This document shows, one piece after another, positions 9,359-17,644 of a stretch of DNA of 50,908 bases. The stretch spans positions 1 to 50,908 of the forward strand of contig NZ_MLHG01000044.1 of NCBI RefSeq assembly GCF_001998825.1, written 5' to 3'. The position numbers and the translations under genes were made by a program. Under the pieces are notes generated by a model that was given only the letters and a program-made list of their open reading frames with translations, did no database searches and had not been told where the DNA came from. This DNA comes from Rodentibacter mrazii (GTDB lineage Bacteria; Pseudomonadota; Gammaproteobacteria; Enterobacterales; Pasteurellaceae). The stretch's first letter is position 1. Every line of letters begins with the position of its first letter.

Positions 9359-10195
9359 ATGGACTTCTCTTCTTTTTCAAAAAAACCTTATGTAATTACT
9401 GTTGCCTGCACTAAAGGCGGATCTGCTAAAAGTACAAATGCTGCTAATATCGGTGCGTTTTGCGCTGATCATGGGTTAAAAACACTTTTAATCGACACAG
9501 ATACACAACCTACTTTAAGTTCCTACTATGCTTTAACTGAAGAAGCTCCCGGTGGAATTTATGAATTTTTATCACATCGGGATGTCGATCCGTCTCATAT
9601 CATTTCAAAAACTGCTATCTCAAATTTAGATTTAATACAGTCAAATGACCCATCAAATAATGTGAGTCCAATGCTACGGAATGCGCCGGATGGTGCAATT
9701 CGTTTTAGCCACTTATTAAAAAGTATTAATCACTATGATGTCATCATAGTCGATACTCGAGGAACAAGAGATATTACCGTGGATATGTCGGTTTTAGCTG
9801 CGGATGTTTTATTTTGTCCTATTCTTCCACATATTCTGTCCGCAAAAGAGTTTATTCGCGGAACAATAGGTATGTATCAGGATTTGCAAACCTTTGAATC
9901 CTTTGGTTTCAAGCTCCCTCCTTTAAAAGCCATTGCTAACTGTGTGGATAATACAAATGATGTGAAGTTTGTACTCAATCAATTGAATGTTTTGTTTGAA
10001 ACAAATTTTGATGAAAGCAAAACATTCCTTAATTTCTCTATACCTGCACATGTTGCCTATCGAGAAGCGGCGACTTATGCATTACCGGTCTATCGTCACA
10101 ACCGAAACGAATATCCGGTTATTAAAGAATTGTGCTGTTTGTTATTCCCTCAATTTAAAACGCTTTTTGAGCAATCACCAGGGGAGAAACGCTAG
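9359..10195 (+). CDS. parA: ICE ParA-family ATPase
   Basis: Deviant Walker A ATPase with CTKGGSAKST near residues 17-26, LLIDTDTQPTLSSYY and IIVDTRG. The 278-residue length fits plasmid and ICE ParA proteins. It would partition or stabilise the excised element together with the ParB two genes downstream. It is the first gene of the element and heads an operon with overlapping or tightly spaced genes (DnaB, ParB, DUF2857). The start is ATG 9359 with GTGAGG six bases upstream. Confidence 0.9.
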   Translation: MDFSSFSKKPYVITVACTKGGSAKSTNAANIGAFCADHGLKTLLIDTDTQPTLSSYYALTEEAPGGIYEFLSHRDVDPSHIISKTAISNLDLIQSNDPSNNVSPMLRNAPDGAIRFSHLLKSINHYDVIIVDTRGTRDITVDMSVLAADVLFCPILPHILSAKEFIRGTIGMYQDLQTFESFGFKLPPLKAIANCVDNTNDVKFVLNQLNVLFETNFDESKTFLNFSIPAHVAYREAATYALPVYRHNRNEYPVIKELCCLLFPQFKTLFEQSPGEKR

Positions 10196-10196
10196 T

Positions 10197-11561
10197 ATGA
10201 TGGACAAAACTGACAAACTGATTGCTTCGGTTGAGGCGGAAAGTGCGGTCATTGGTGCGCTTATTCTTGATAATGACAAATTTGATGAAATCGCTGTATT
10301 ACTGCGTACAGATGATTTTTATGTTTCCGCTCATAAAATGTTATTTGAAGGAATTCGTCATCTTCTGAAACAGGGGAAACCGGCTGATATTTTAACGCTG
10401 GAGCAGTATTTTAAAGATAAGAAGACACTTGAGGAATTAGGTGGGTTGGCGTATCTCGCCGAAATAACCCATAACACACCCTCCGCAACAAATATCTCTG
10501 CCTATGCAGAAATTGTTGCACGTTACAGTAAACAACGTCGTTTTTTAAAACTGGGTCAGTTTATTGTTACTGAGATGCAATCTTCAAAAGATGAAGTTGA
10601 TCTTACAACGTTTGAGGAAAATGTAGATAAACAATATACAAATATTGTTATTGAACAACAAACAGAGGGGGTAGCTGATTTAAACGAAAGTTTTAAGCGC
10701 ATTCTGTCACGTATGGATAATTCTTCATTTAATGCCGATCCGGTAAGTGGTACACCCACCGGTATTTTAGAATTAGATTATGCGACAACGGGTGGGCAAT
10801 CCGGGGAACTTATTATTATTGCCGCACGCCCTGCCATGGGAAAAACTACGTTTGCTCAGACAATTGCGGCAAGTACATTGGATAAATTTCCGGATGATTC
10901 GATTCAATTTTACAGCCAAGAAATGCCGGCTGATCAGCTATTAGAACGTTTTATGGCAATGCGTTCTCGAGTCAGTCTCCAATCTATTCGTCAAGCCACT
11001 GAACTTGAAGAAAGCGAATGGACACGTCTTTCCGATGCCATGTCATTTATTTTAAATAACTGGAATAGGCGTTTATTAATCGACGATGAAGCCTCTCTAT
11101 CCACTCACCGTTTACGTGCAAAAGTACGTAAAAATACACGTCTTTATGGCAAACCCAAGGCGATTTTTATTGATTATATTCAGCTTATGAGAGGTGGAAG
11201 TAAAAGTGAAAATCGCAATTTGGAGCTTGCTGAAATTTCCGGTGATTTGAAGAAATTAGCAAAGGAAACCGGCTGTCCGATTTATGCACTTTCTCAACTC
11301 AATCGTGGCCTTGAACAACGAGCGAATAAAAGACCGATTAATTCTGATTTAAGGGATTCCGGCTCACTCGAACAAGATGCGGATGTCATTATCCATCTTT
11401 ATCGTGATGAGGTGTATAACCCGGATTCGGAAGATAAAGGGATTGCCGAAATCATTATCGGTAAACAGCGTAATGGTCCGCTTGCCACCGTAAAAACACG
11501 GTTTTTAGGTCAGTACAGCACGTTTGAGAATTTAACGACACAGGATAGATATTATGAATAA
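10197..11561 (+). CDS. DnaB-type replicative DNA helicase of the ICE
   Basis: RecA-fold hexameric helicase. The N-terminal DnaB domain (VEAESAVIGALILDNDKFDEIA...) is followed by the ATPase core with Walker A ARPAMGKTTF near residue 210, Walker B AIFIDYIQLM near 321, and the C-terminal SQLNRGLEQR...LRDSGSLEQDADVI motifs. At 454 residues it is a full-length helicase separate from the chromosomal dnaB. The start is ATG 10197 (tandem ATG) with GGGGAGA upstream; a longer open frame overlapping parA was rejected. Its end overlaps the ParB start. Its presence implies autonomous replication of the excised circle. Confidence 0.93.
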   Translation: MMDKTDKLIASVEAESAVIGALILDNDKFDEIAVLLRTDDFYVSAHKMLFEGIRHLLKQGKPADILTLEQYFKDKKTLEELGGLAYLAEITHNTPSATNISAYAEIVARYSKQRRFLKLGQFIVTEMQSSKDEVDLTTFEENVDKQYTNIVIEQQTEGVADLNESFKRILSRMDNSSFNADPVSGTPTGILELDYATTGGQSGELIIIAARPAMGKTTFAQTIAASTLDKFPDDSIQFYSQEMPADQLLERFMAMRSRVSLQSIRQATELEESEWTRLSDAMSFILNNWNRRLLIDDEASLSTHRLRAKVRKNTRLYGKPKAIFIDYIQLMRGGSKSENRNLELAEISGDLKKLAKETGCPIYALSQLNRGLEQRANKRPINSDLRDSGSLEQDADVIIHLYRDEVYNPDSEDKGIAEIIIGKQRNGPLATVKTRFLGQYSTFENLTTQDRYYE

Positions 11562-13263
11562 TCCATTTATAGCTAAAAATAAAAAACAACAAAATCAGTT
11601 AGATGCGATTGCAAAAGGATTAAATGTTCAGCCTATTAGTAATCATTCTGCTACTTATCAGGCGACAACGGCAACACACTATCCTGTGCAATCCCAATAT
11701 ATTACCGTTACATTAGATAAGTTGCGTCCTTATGAGCATAACCCACGTAAGACACGCAACCCTAATTTTGAAATGATTAAAGAGTCAATTCGTCGTCGTG
11801 GGCTTGATCATAAACCGAATATCACCCAACGTCCGGGCGAACCTTTCTATATCATTGCTGACGGCGGAAATACCCGTATTCAAGCACTCAAAGAACTTTT
11901 TACGGAAACCCAGGATCAGCGTTTCTGGTCAATTGAATGCTTGTATAAACCTTGGAAAGGGGAAACCGCAGATAGTGTAGAAGCTGAATTAGATTTGCTG
12001 ATTGGTCACCTCATTGAAAATGATACTCGGGCAGATCTCACTTTCATTGAGAAAGCTTTGGGGATCCGGCAAGCCAAAGAATATTACGAGAAAAAGTTAG
12101 GAAAAGCGCTTTCAGCTCGAGAATTATCAAGTGAATTAGAGAATGATGGATATATCATTTCAAAAACATTGATTTCTAAAATGGATTTATGTGTCAAATA
12201 TTTATATCCATTTATCCCTGATGTTCTTTTTAATGGTTTAGGCAATGCGCCAATCGACAAACTCCTTGCTATTCGTAATAACGCCTTAGCTATTTGGCAA
12301 AATTATCAGTTTGAACTTGATGTGACGTTTGATGAGATTTGGGGGAATAGTCTGTCACGTTGTAATGATGATCAGCCCTTTCAAGTGAAAATTTTTCAAG
12401 ATCACCTTATTGATGAGATGTCGGCTATGCTGGGTGATCGCATGAGTTATGAAATGCTTTTCCTTGAGATTGATTTGGATGAGCAGAAATTCAAAAAAAT
12501 GGCGCAGAAACAACATGAGATTGAGCAAAATGTGCAAGATAGCATTCAAGATGTGCAAACCTTTAATCAACCTCAAGAGGCTTTATTGGGTCAGATTTCT
12601 GCCAATTCAGAAGTAGAGCATGCGCCTAAAACTGAGAAAGCTGAGAAAAAAACATCGACATCTGCGCCGGTATCAACACCTTCCTGTGTGGAAACCACTC
12701 CTTCAGTGGATACCGAAGGAAATAACGAACACGAGGATGAGGATAAAGATCCACCTGAAAGTGGTGAGCTCTCCGAAGGACTTTCATTCGATTTTGCTAA
12801 AAATTTAGCGCAACAGTTTGGTATTACACCGGGAATGACGGTTCAAGAGCAACGCCAACAACGTGCTGAAGAAAATGGATTGGGGTTTGCCTGTGTCGGG
12901 CGTCAACCGGTTGATGATATCTGGAAAGTTTATCCGGCTCGTCAGCATAAACTCGAAGCCTATTCATTAGCGTTGGATATCGCAGAGCATGTAGGCTTAA
13001 TTGACTATGTGGAACATGTGGTTAAACAACCTGTGGACTATACCTACCGGATGAAACCCTTAGATAAGGATGTCAGCGGTGTCGCTCAAATGTGTTATGA
13101 CTTTTTAACACTGCTACAGACAGATATTCATCCCCAAACCTCTTTTACTTTGTTACCGGAATATTTACTCAATACCCAAGAGACTGATGACACGACCTTG
13201 GTGAAGTTATTCCGTCTGATTCGCCTTGTTCGTTATATTCGTTCTGAAGGAGATGCACAATGA
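11554..13263 (+). CDS. parB: ICE ParB-family protein (PFGI-1 class)
   Basis: 569 residues. The ParB/Srx-type N-terminal domain (about residues 48-130) has VTLDKLRPYEHNPRKTRNP, ESIRRRGLDHKPNI and the nucleotide-binding-like ADGGNTRIQALKEL. A helix-turn-helix region follows (RELSSELENDGYIISKTLISKMD). An acidic, Thr/Glu-rich linker (about 350-410) leads to a C-terminal domain. Long ParB proteins of this kind are typical of PFGI-1 class ICEs. It overlaps the helicase gene upstream and shares an ATGA overlap with the DUF2857 gene downstream. Confidence 0.88.
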   Translation: MNNPFIAKNKKQQNQLDAIAKGLNVQPISNHSATYQATTATHYPVQSQYITVTLDKLRPYEHNPRKTRNPNFEMIKESIRRRGLDHKPNITQRPGEPFYIIADGGNTRIQALKELFTETQDQRFWSIECLYKPWKGETADSVEAELDLLIGHLIENDTRADLTFIEKALGIRQAKEYYEKKLGKALSARELSSELENDGYIISKTLISKMDLCVKYLYPFIPDVLFNGLGNAPIDKLLAIRNNALAIWQNYQFELDVTFDEIWGNSLSRCNDDQPFQVKIFQDHLIDEMSAMLGDRMSYEMLFLEIDLDEQKFKKMAQKQHEIEQNVQDSIQDVQTFNQPQEALLGQISANSEVEHAPKTEKAEKKTSTSAPVSTPSCVETTPSVDTEGNNEHEDEDKDPPESGELSEGLSFDFAKNLAQQFGITPGMTVQEQRQQRAEENGLGFACVGRQPVDDIWKVYPARQHKLEAYSLALDIAEHVGLIDYVEHVVKQPVDYTYRMKPLDKDVSGVAQMCYDFLTLLQTDIHPQTSFTLLPEYLLNTQETDDTTLVKLFRLIRLVRYIRSEGDAQ

Positions 13264-13814
13264 GCATGTTCAATAATTTAAACCAAGTGGTACTGAGTGA
13301 AATTCTGGTTAATTTGCAAGAAGGCAATATTAATGTTTGTCGCAATTATGGTTTTTCAAAACAAGAATTACAGGAAATTGAAAAGCTCAGTATGGAAGAG
13401 ATTTACGATCTTGCCAATACAAAAGCCCCTTTTGCCAAAGTCGAAATCAATCATGAAGCATTTTGGCGATTAGTCGCCACAGTACGAATGAATTCCCAAG
13501 AGCGTCGACTTATTGATCGGGCTTTAATGCTGGGTGCGTCCATTCAAATGCTTAATGCCTATTTTGGCTTAACGACATCAAAAGTTTCTGCACGCCGTAG
13601 TTTATTAGGTCGACAAGAGCCGATGGGTCGTAAACCGGCGGCAACAGAAGAAGAGGAAAAATTAATTTGGGACTTGTGGCAAAGCCGTAAAAATGATGTG
13701 CAAACCATTGAGTCCATTGATGGACTTGAAGTGTTAATTTTAATTGCTGAAGAAACCGGAATTAATTTAACGGAAATCTGGAAGTTGGTTAGCCGTTGGA
13801 ATAAAACGAAATAA
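13260..13814 (+). CDS. DUF2857-family ICE protein
   Basis: 184 residues, start ATG 13260 overlapping the ParB stop, so it is translationally coupled. I recognise the architecture as the DUF2857 family that follows parB in genomic-island ICEs; its biochemical role is unknown to me. Residues around 75-130 (RRLIDRALMLGASIQMLNAYFGLTTSKVSARRSL) look like a helix-turn-helix segment, so a DNA-binding regulator is plausible. Confidence 0.8.
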   Translation: MSMFNNLNQVVLSEILVNLQEGNINVCRNYGFSKQELQEIEKLSMEEIYDLANTKAPFAKVEINHEAFWRLVATVRMNSQERRLIDRALMLGASIQMLNAYFGLTTSKVSARRSLLGRQEPMGRKPAATEEEEKLIWDLWQSRKNDVQTIESIDGLEVLILIAEETGINLTEIWKLVSRWNKTK

Positions 13815-13863
13815 AAAAATAACGCCCAACCTAGTGCGTTACGTTAAGTTGGGCGTTATTCAT
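13815..13863. terminator. Long hairpin after the partition operon
   Basis: AATAACGCCCAAC (13818-13830) pairs with GTTGGGCGTTATT (13848-13860), a 13-bp perfect stem. The A tract is on the left and no long T run follows on the right, so it would terminate minus-strand transcripts better; it probably works in both directions. Confidence 0.7.
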
Positions 13864-13961
13864 ATCGTTAGTGAGGAACTTAGTTTTTAAAGTTCATTGG
13901 CTATTGTAGGGATGTGGAAATACATTGCAATAAAAAATGAAACATTCTCAAAGAGAATTAA

Positions 13962-15194
13962 ATGATGGATACAAAATTACAAGAGCATGGGTTGCTTTTC
14001 TTTGGTAATCAGCATGAAACCGTCCCAACCCGTTTGCTATTCGACACTTATTTAACGTCAAGAGCAAAATTGGCGTGGCAGCTTATCAAGTATAAAGCAA
14101 GAGAATTTCAGTCAGGTCTCTTCCCTTCCTACGAGGTACTTGCAAAATTATTGTCGGATAAACCCTACGACAATGCGGCATTATCGCGCAAATTAGTGAG
14201 TCAGACCTTATTACTTTTACGTTTAACACGTTGGCTCACCCTTTGTGAAACCGTTCGCAATGAGCAAGGGCAGATACTTGGAAATGTTTATATTCTCCAT
14301 GATGAGCCGATGCCCATTATTGACACCATTCAATTAAACCATGATTACATTGCTTTGCTCGAAAGTGCGGTCAATCATCGTGATAATTTTGTTCGTGGGG
14401 TGGCTAATCATATTGTTGAAAATCTCCTCTCTGACAATACTCAGTGGCATTATATTTCGCACATTGATTGGATGCGTGCCCGTCTTCAAGATTATCAACA
14501 GCGCCCCCAAATGGATAATGAGGATGTGCCGGCATACCATCAAAATTTAAACCGCATTCAAGAAAACCTACTGAGTTCCAATAGGGAACTGGGCGAAAAA
14601 GTTGGGGAACTCAGTAAAAATGGCCCGAGTTCCAAAAGGGAACTCAGCCAAATTAAGCCAAGTTCCAATCGGGAACTCAGTCATCAAAATGATGATAAGT
14701 CATTGATTTCAGGCTTGGTTCCAAAAGGGAACTCGGGTTTATCACCGTACAGTACAGGTACTGGTATTTATATAAATACGTACTGTACCGGAAATGTTTC
14801 TGAAATAGATTGGCCGGCGACTATCCGTTTTTCGCCATTGGAAAAAACAGCAATAAGCCAAACTATGCGTGGGCTTGATTTAGGGCTTTGCAAAGCCATT
14901 ATGTTTGAGCTTGAGCAACGCACGATAAAAGGTGAAGTCAAAAAACCGCAAGGTTATGTGATGACCCTTATTCAACGTGCGCATCGCAGTGAATTTAAAC
15001 CCTACCTCTATGAACAACATTTGACGGAACAATCTTCTTTGCTGAAAAAAGGATTATTGACACACAAGGATATGAGAATGCTCAATAATACGGAAAACAC
15101 GGATTCAATGAAATCACGAAAAGTTCAATCGCTAGAAGAGCGACAAGCCCGCTCTGAACGGATTCGCCGGTTTAAAGCTGCAATATGTAGCTAA
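13962..15194 (+). CDS. STY4528-like pathogenicity-island replication protein
   Basis: 410 residues. The N-terminal 160 residues (NQHETVPTRLLFDTYLTSRAKLAWQLIK...FPSYEVLAKLL..., LRLTRWLTLCETVRNEQGQILGNVYILH) resemble the winged-helix replication-protein part of the STY4528 family found at this position in ICEs. Residues about 200-255 are low complexity and are encoded by palindromic DNA repeats: SSNREL, SSKREL and SSNREL in one frame and VPKGNS from the same word in another. The C-terminal part contains KKPQGYVMTLIQRAHRSEFKPYLYEQH. No strong ribosome site is visible (AAAGAGAATTAA before ATG 13962). Whether this is the initiator of the excised element is an inference. Confidence 0.75.
   Translation: MMDTKLQEHGLLFFGNQHETVPTRLLFDTYLTSRAKLAWQLIKYKAREFQSGLFPSYEVLAKLLSDKPYDNAALSRKLVSQTLLLLRLTRWLTLCETVRNEQGQILGNVYILHDEPMPIIDTIQLNHDYIALLESAVNHRDNFVRGVANHIVENLLSDNTQWHYISHIDWMRARLQDYQQRPQMDNEDVPAYHQNLNRIQENLLSSNRELGEKVGELSKNGPSSKRELSQIKPSSNRELSHQNDDKSLISGLVPKGNSGLSPYSTGTGIYINTYCTGNVSEIDWPATIRFSPLEKTAISQTMRGLDLGLCKAIMFELEQRTIKGEVKKPQGYVMTLIQRAHRSEFKPYLYEQHLTEQSSLLKKGLLTHKDMRMLNNTENTDSMKSRKVQSLEERQARSERIRRFKAAICS
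14574..14733 (+). repeat. Palindromic word repeated inside the replication gene
   Basis: Four copies of AGTTCC-N4-GGGAACT or its core: 14574-14590 (N4 AATA), 14628-14644 (AAAA), 14661-14677 (AATC) and 14718-14732 (core only, AAAA). A half copy (GGGGAACTC) lies at 14604-14612. The first three are read as SS(N/K)REL, the fourth in a shifted frame as VPKGNS, so the word is preserved as nucleic acid rather than as peptide. Confidence 0.85.
14747..14788 (+). repeat. Nested palindrome inside the replication gene
   Basis: GTACAGTAC (14747-14755) is the exact inverse of GTACTGTAC (14780-14788). Between them lies the perfect 16-bp palindrome GTATTTATATAAATAC (14764-14779). It is AT-rich at the centre, like an unwinding or cruciform site. 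Confidence 0.8.
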
Positions 15195-15195
15195 A

Positions 15196-15433
15196 CAAAG
15201 TACAAGATTTAATCAGTTTAGAAGGGTTCTTCAAAGTACAAAATTTAACCAGTGAAGCGGGGCGCTTCAAAGTACAAATTTTAACCAGTGAAGCGGGGCG
15301 ATTCAAAGTACAAATTTTAACCAGTGAAGAAGGGTTCTTCAAAGTACAAAATTTAACCAGTGAGCTAGGGTTGCTCAAAGTACAAAATTTAACCACTGTC
15401 CAGGGGCTGGACAAAGTACAAAATTTAATCAAT
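15196..15433 (+). repeat. Seven-unit 36-bp hairpin array (candidate iterons)
   Basis: Units start at 15196, 15232, 15268, 15304, 15340, 15376 and 15412, exactly 36 bp apart. Each has a near-constant core AAAGTACAAAATTTAACC plus AGT, followed (in the first six) by a 15-base hairpin with invariant GGG loop. Stems differ between units but mostly remain paired: GAAGCG/CGCTTC, GAAGAA/TTCTTC, GTCCAG/CTGGAC. The array fills the gap between the STY4528-like gene and the PFL_4669 gene. It carries no gene: an open minus-strand frame over it is only the repeat translated. Confidence 0.9.
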
Positions 15434-15452
15434 CATAAAAAGGTGACATCAC

Positions 15453-16205
15453 ATGACAACAACATATAACCAACAACTTGGACCGTTACGTAGCGAAATT
15501 ACCTTTACGCTACACACGCAATACGCTACTCGTCTTTGGAATGGGCGTGATTTAGTCAAAAATGATGCCGGTGAAGTCGTGACTTCATCTATTCTGAGTA
15601 TTCCCAATGCCCTTTCTTTGCTCAGTCAAATTCAACAAGCGGCTGAACAAGACGATCCTTATGCCGATGATTATTTACTCCGTTTTGAACAAAAAGTATT
15701 GGCTTTCCGTAACGAAATACAGGAAATCACTTGGCGTATGGTGCAACTTTACAGTGAAAAGATCCCTGAAAATTTTCATATTGAACGCTGTGCCAATATC
15801 GCACCGATCCAATATCCGATCTTTGTGAATACACAATTAGGCTATCAATTGTTGTACCTTTTGGCTGATTTTGATTCACTCGCCCGTACTGTGATGACCG
15901 CCTCACATATTGCCTTGATTACCAAAGATGATGCCTATGATTGGCTAGAGTCCGGCGCGAAATTAATACGTCGTGCCTTTGGGGTGCTTGAAAATTATCG
16001 AAACTCAGGGATCACCCGCCAAGATGCCACTGAAAATAATGCTCGCTATCAGGCGGCAGTTAAACGTATGAAATACACGTTAACACCGGATGTCCTTTCC
16101 GGGACGACACGTGCAACTTTTGCTCCGGTTATTAGAAAGCCCTCCGTTGTGCCGGATGAGGATAACCCGGTAGAAGTTCAAATTACACCAAGCCAAACGG
16201 AATAA
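15453..16205 (+). CDS. PFL_4669-family ICE protein
   Basis: 250 residues, recognised as the PFL_4669 family (TIGR03761) by its position and sequence (LGPLRSEITFTLHTQYATRLWNGRD near the N-terminus, SIPNALSLLSQIQQAAEQDDPYADDYL). Function is not established; I recall that related proteins are grouped with AcaB-type transcription factors, which would make it a possible regulator, but this is unverified. The start is ATG 15453 with AGGTGA upstream. The gene begins 20 bases after the last repeat of the hairpin array, so the array is in its 5' leader or promoter region. Confidence 0.8.
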   Translation: MTTTYNQQLGPLRSEITFTLHTQYATRLWNGRDLVKNDAGEVVTSSILSIPNALSLLSQIQQAAEQDDPYADDYLLRFEQKVLAFRNEIQEITWRMVQLYSEKIPENFHIERCANIAPIQYPIFVNTQLGYQLLYLLADFDSLARTVMTASHIALITKDDAYDWLESGAKLIRRAFGVLENYRNSGITRQDATENNARYQAAVKRMKYTLTPDVLSGTTRATFAPVIRKPSVVPDEDNPVEVQITPSQTE

Positions 16206-16218
16206 TATGGGAGTGCTT

Positions 16219-16695
16219 ATGGGTAACGTGCTTATACCGACAGATATGTATAAACAATTAGGGCGTACCACTCCGCTTAATGATTCATTGAAGCAGATCT
16301 TTAGTGAATTGGAATCTGTGCAGCAATATGAATTTTTAGCAGAATCACTTGCTTCAGTGCGGGATGTTTTAATGTTGCAGCAAAACGAAATGCTCCAAAA
16401 TATTCGTCAAAGTGATCTTGGTGTATTACCCATTCACATGATTCGGGATAAGGCGTCATCATCCGGCGGAACATTTCTTCGCTGGCGCAGTTTTCGATCA
16501 TCTCAAACCGGGGACTCTGTATTGACACCGATTTTAGAGAATACCTGCTTGCCCTTGGAATTACGTCAAAAACTTGTCTCAGCGGAAAAAGAGCGCATTT
16601 TAATTAATCTGCAGATTTCTGTTTTAAATTTTATGATGAGACAGGTATCAAGTGCAGTTGAAAAAGTAAAAGATATAGAAAATACGCTGTCATGA
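16219..16695 (+). CDS. DUF3158-family ICE protein
   Basis: 158 residues, recognised as the DUF3158 family that follows the PFL_4669 gene in ICEs. It is mostly helical (LKQIFSELESVQQYEFLAESLASVRDVLMLQQNEML). Function unknown. The start chosen is ATG 16219, with GGGAG five bases upstream. ATG 16207 is in frame but lies before that ribosome site. Confidence 0.75.
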   Translation: MGNVLIPTDMYKQLGRTTPLNDSLKQIFSELESVQQYEFLAESLASVRDVLMLQQNEMLQNIRQSDLGVLPIHMIRDKASSSGGTFLRWRSFRSSQTGDSVLTPILENTCLPLELRQKLVSAEKERILINLQISVLNFMMRQVSSAVEKVKDIENTLS

Positions 16696-16719
16696 TCGCA
16701 TTTGCTATCGTTGGATCTT

Positions 16720-16757
16720 CTAGTTTGTAATCGACTGATTGACCTAGTTTGTAATCG
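16720..16757 (+). repeat. 14-bp direct repeat
   Basis: CTAGTTTGTAATCG occurs at 16720-16733 and 16744-16757 (24-bp period) in the noncoding gap after the DUF3158 gene. It could be a pair of protein-binding sites for the next promoter. Confidence 0.65.
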
Positions 16758-16764
16758 GCTCACT

Positions 16765-16843
16765 AAAAGGCCTTTTAAAGGTAAGGGGACAAGCCCCTTA
16801 CTTTAACGAAAAAAGGAGCCTTTCCTTTAGATTGGAATAAGTT
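16765..16843 (+). promoter_or_regulatory. Structured leader of the GNHR-motif gene
   Basis: TAAGGGG and CCCCTTA around 16780-16801 form a hairpin extended by AAAG/CTTT. The preceding AAAGGCC and AAAGG segments can also pair with GCCTTT and CCTTT at about 16818-16828. Alternative pairings of this type resemble the leaders further downstream in the element. Confidence 0.4.
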
Positions 16844-17641
16844 ATGAAATTTGATATTGATTCTTTATTAAATAGTCCGGTTTATGAAGAAATGAGAACA
16901 CCACTTTTCTTGCGTGTGATTAAAAATCCGCCTCCTTGGGCATTTGATATTATTCAACCTTGGGAAGATCCTTATCGCTCTCTTATGGGAGCATTTGTTC
17001 GTCGTCATTATTGGACGTCTCAAGGCTCAATTAATGTATTTCAAGTGATAGGAACAGCCCATCAACAATACCAGAATCGTCCCTGGATGGATTTATTAAC
17101 ATCCGGTAAGCGAATGGATATCAACCTTCCACTGCAAGATAAGAAGCCGGAATATTATCGGGAAACAAAGAATAAATCACCGTCAATGTATTTTAATACC
17201 TTTGATGGAATGAATTATTACATTGGTCAAGACGGCAATCATCGAACTTGCATTGCAAAATTTATGTTTTATGAAACAGGTGAGACCCAGTTACATGGTG
17301 TCACTATCAATCATTATGATATTGATGAGATGTTTTACCAAATGTATTGTGAACTGAATGATAAAATTAAACGCTTTGGTTTACCGGTTATTCTGACAGC
17401 TGAGTCAAAGTTAATAAAACGAGAAGATACAGCTGGTTGGATGATTGATTATTTTCAACCTTATTTGATTTGGAAGGAATATGATGAAGAAAGTCATCAT
17501 GAATTACTCGAGGAACTAAATTTTGAACAAGCCAAAGAAAAGCTCATTGAAGTCACATCCCGGTTGTCACTAAAAAAACAAACAAAAGATGTGCAAAAAT
17601 CGTTATTACAGCGGTTTAAGTCTTATTTATTCAAGGGGTAA
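16844..17641 (+). CDS. Hypothetical protein with ParB/sulfiredoxin-like GNHR motif
   Basis: 265 residues, not recognised as a named family. The segment YYIGQDGNHRTCIAKFMFYE (about residues 124-143) matches the shape of the ParB/Srx nucleotide-binding loop (G-x-H-R followed by A). Before it is a region rich in aromatic residues (LRVIKNPPPWAFDIIQPWEDPYRSLMGAFVRRHYW). No membrane segment. It may be a nucleotide-dependent DNA-binding or modifying protein, which is inference from one motif. It heads a run of small genes. Confidence 0.7.
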   Translation: MKFDIDSLLNSPVYEEMRTPLFLRVIKNPPPWAFDIIQPWEDPYRSLMGAFVRRHYWTSQGSINVFQVIGTAHQQYQNRPWMDLLTSGKRMDINLPLQDKKPEYYRETKNKSPSMYFNTFDGMNYYIGQDGNHRTCIAKFMFYETGETQLHGVTINHYDIDEMFYQMYCELNDKIKRFGLPVILTAESKLIKREDTAGWMIDYFQPYLIWKEYDEESHHELLEELNFEQAKEKLIEVTSRLSLKKQTKDVQKSLLQRFKSYLFKG

Positions 17642-17644
17642 TTT

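Noticed and set aside
9987-10196. 70-residue extension of the DnaB-like helicase
   Set aside because: It overlaps parA in another frame; the conserved DnaB domain begins after ATG 10197, which has its own ribosome site.
15172-15432. Minus-strand 86-residue repetitive protein
   Set aside because: It is the hairpin array translated (SLVKFCTL repeats), possible only because the period is a multiple of three; there is no ribosome site.
15196-15433. CRISPR array
   Set aside because: Period and unit number resemble one, but the variable parts are 15-base self-complementary hairpins with a fixed GGG loop, and no cas gene is nearby.
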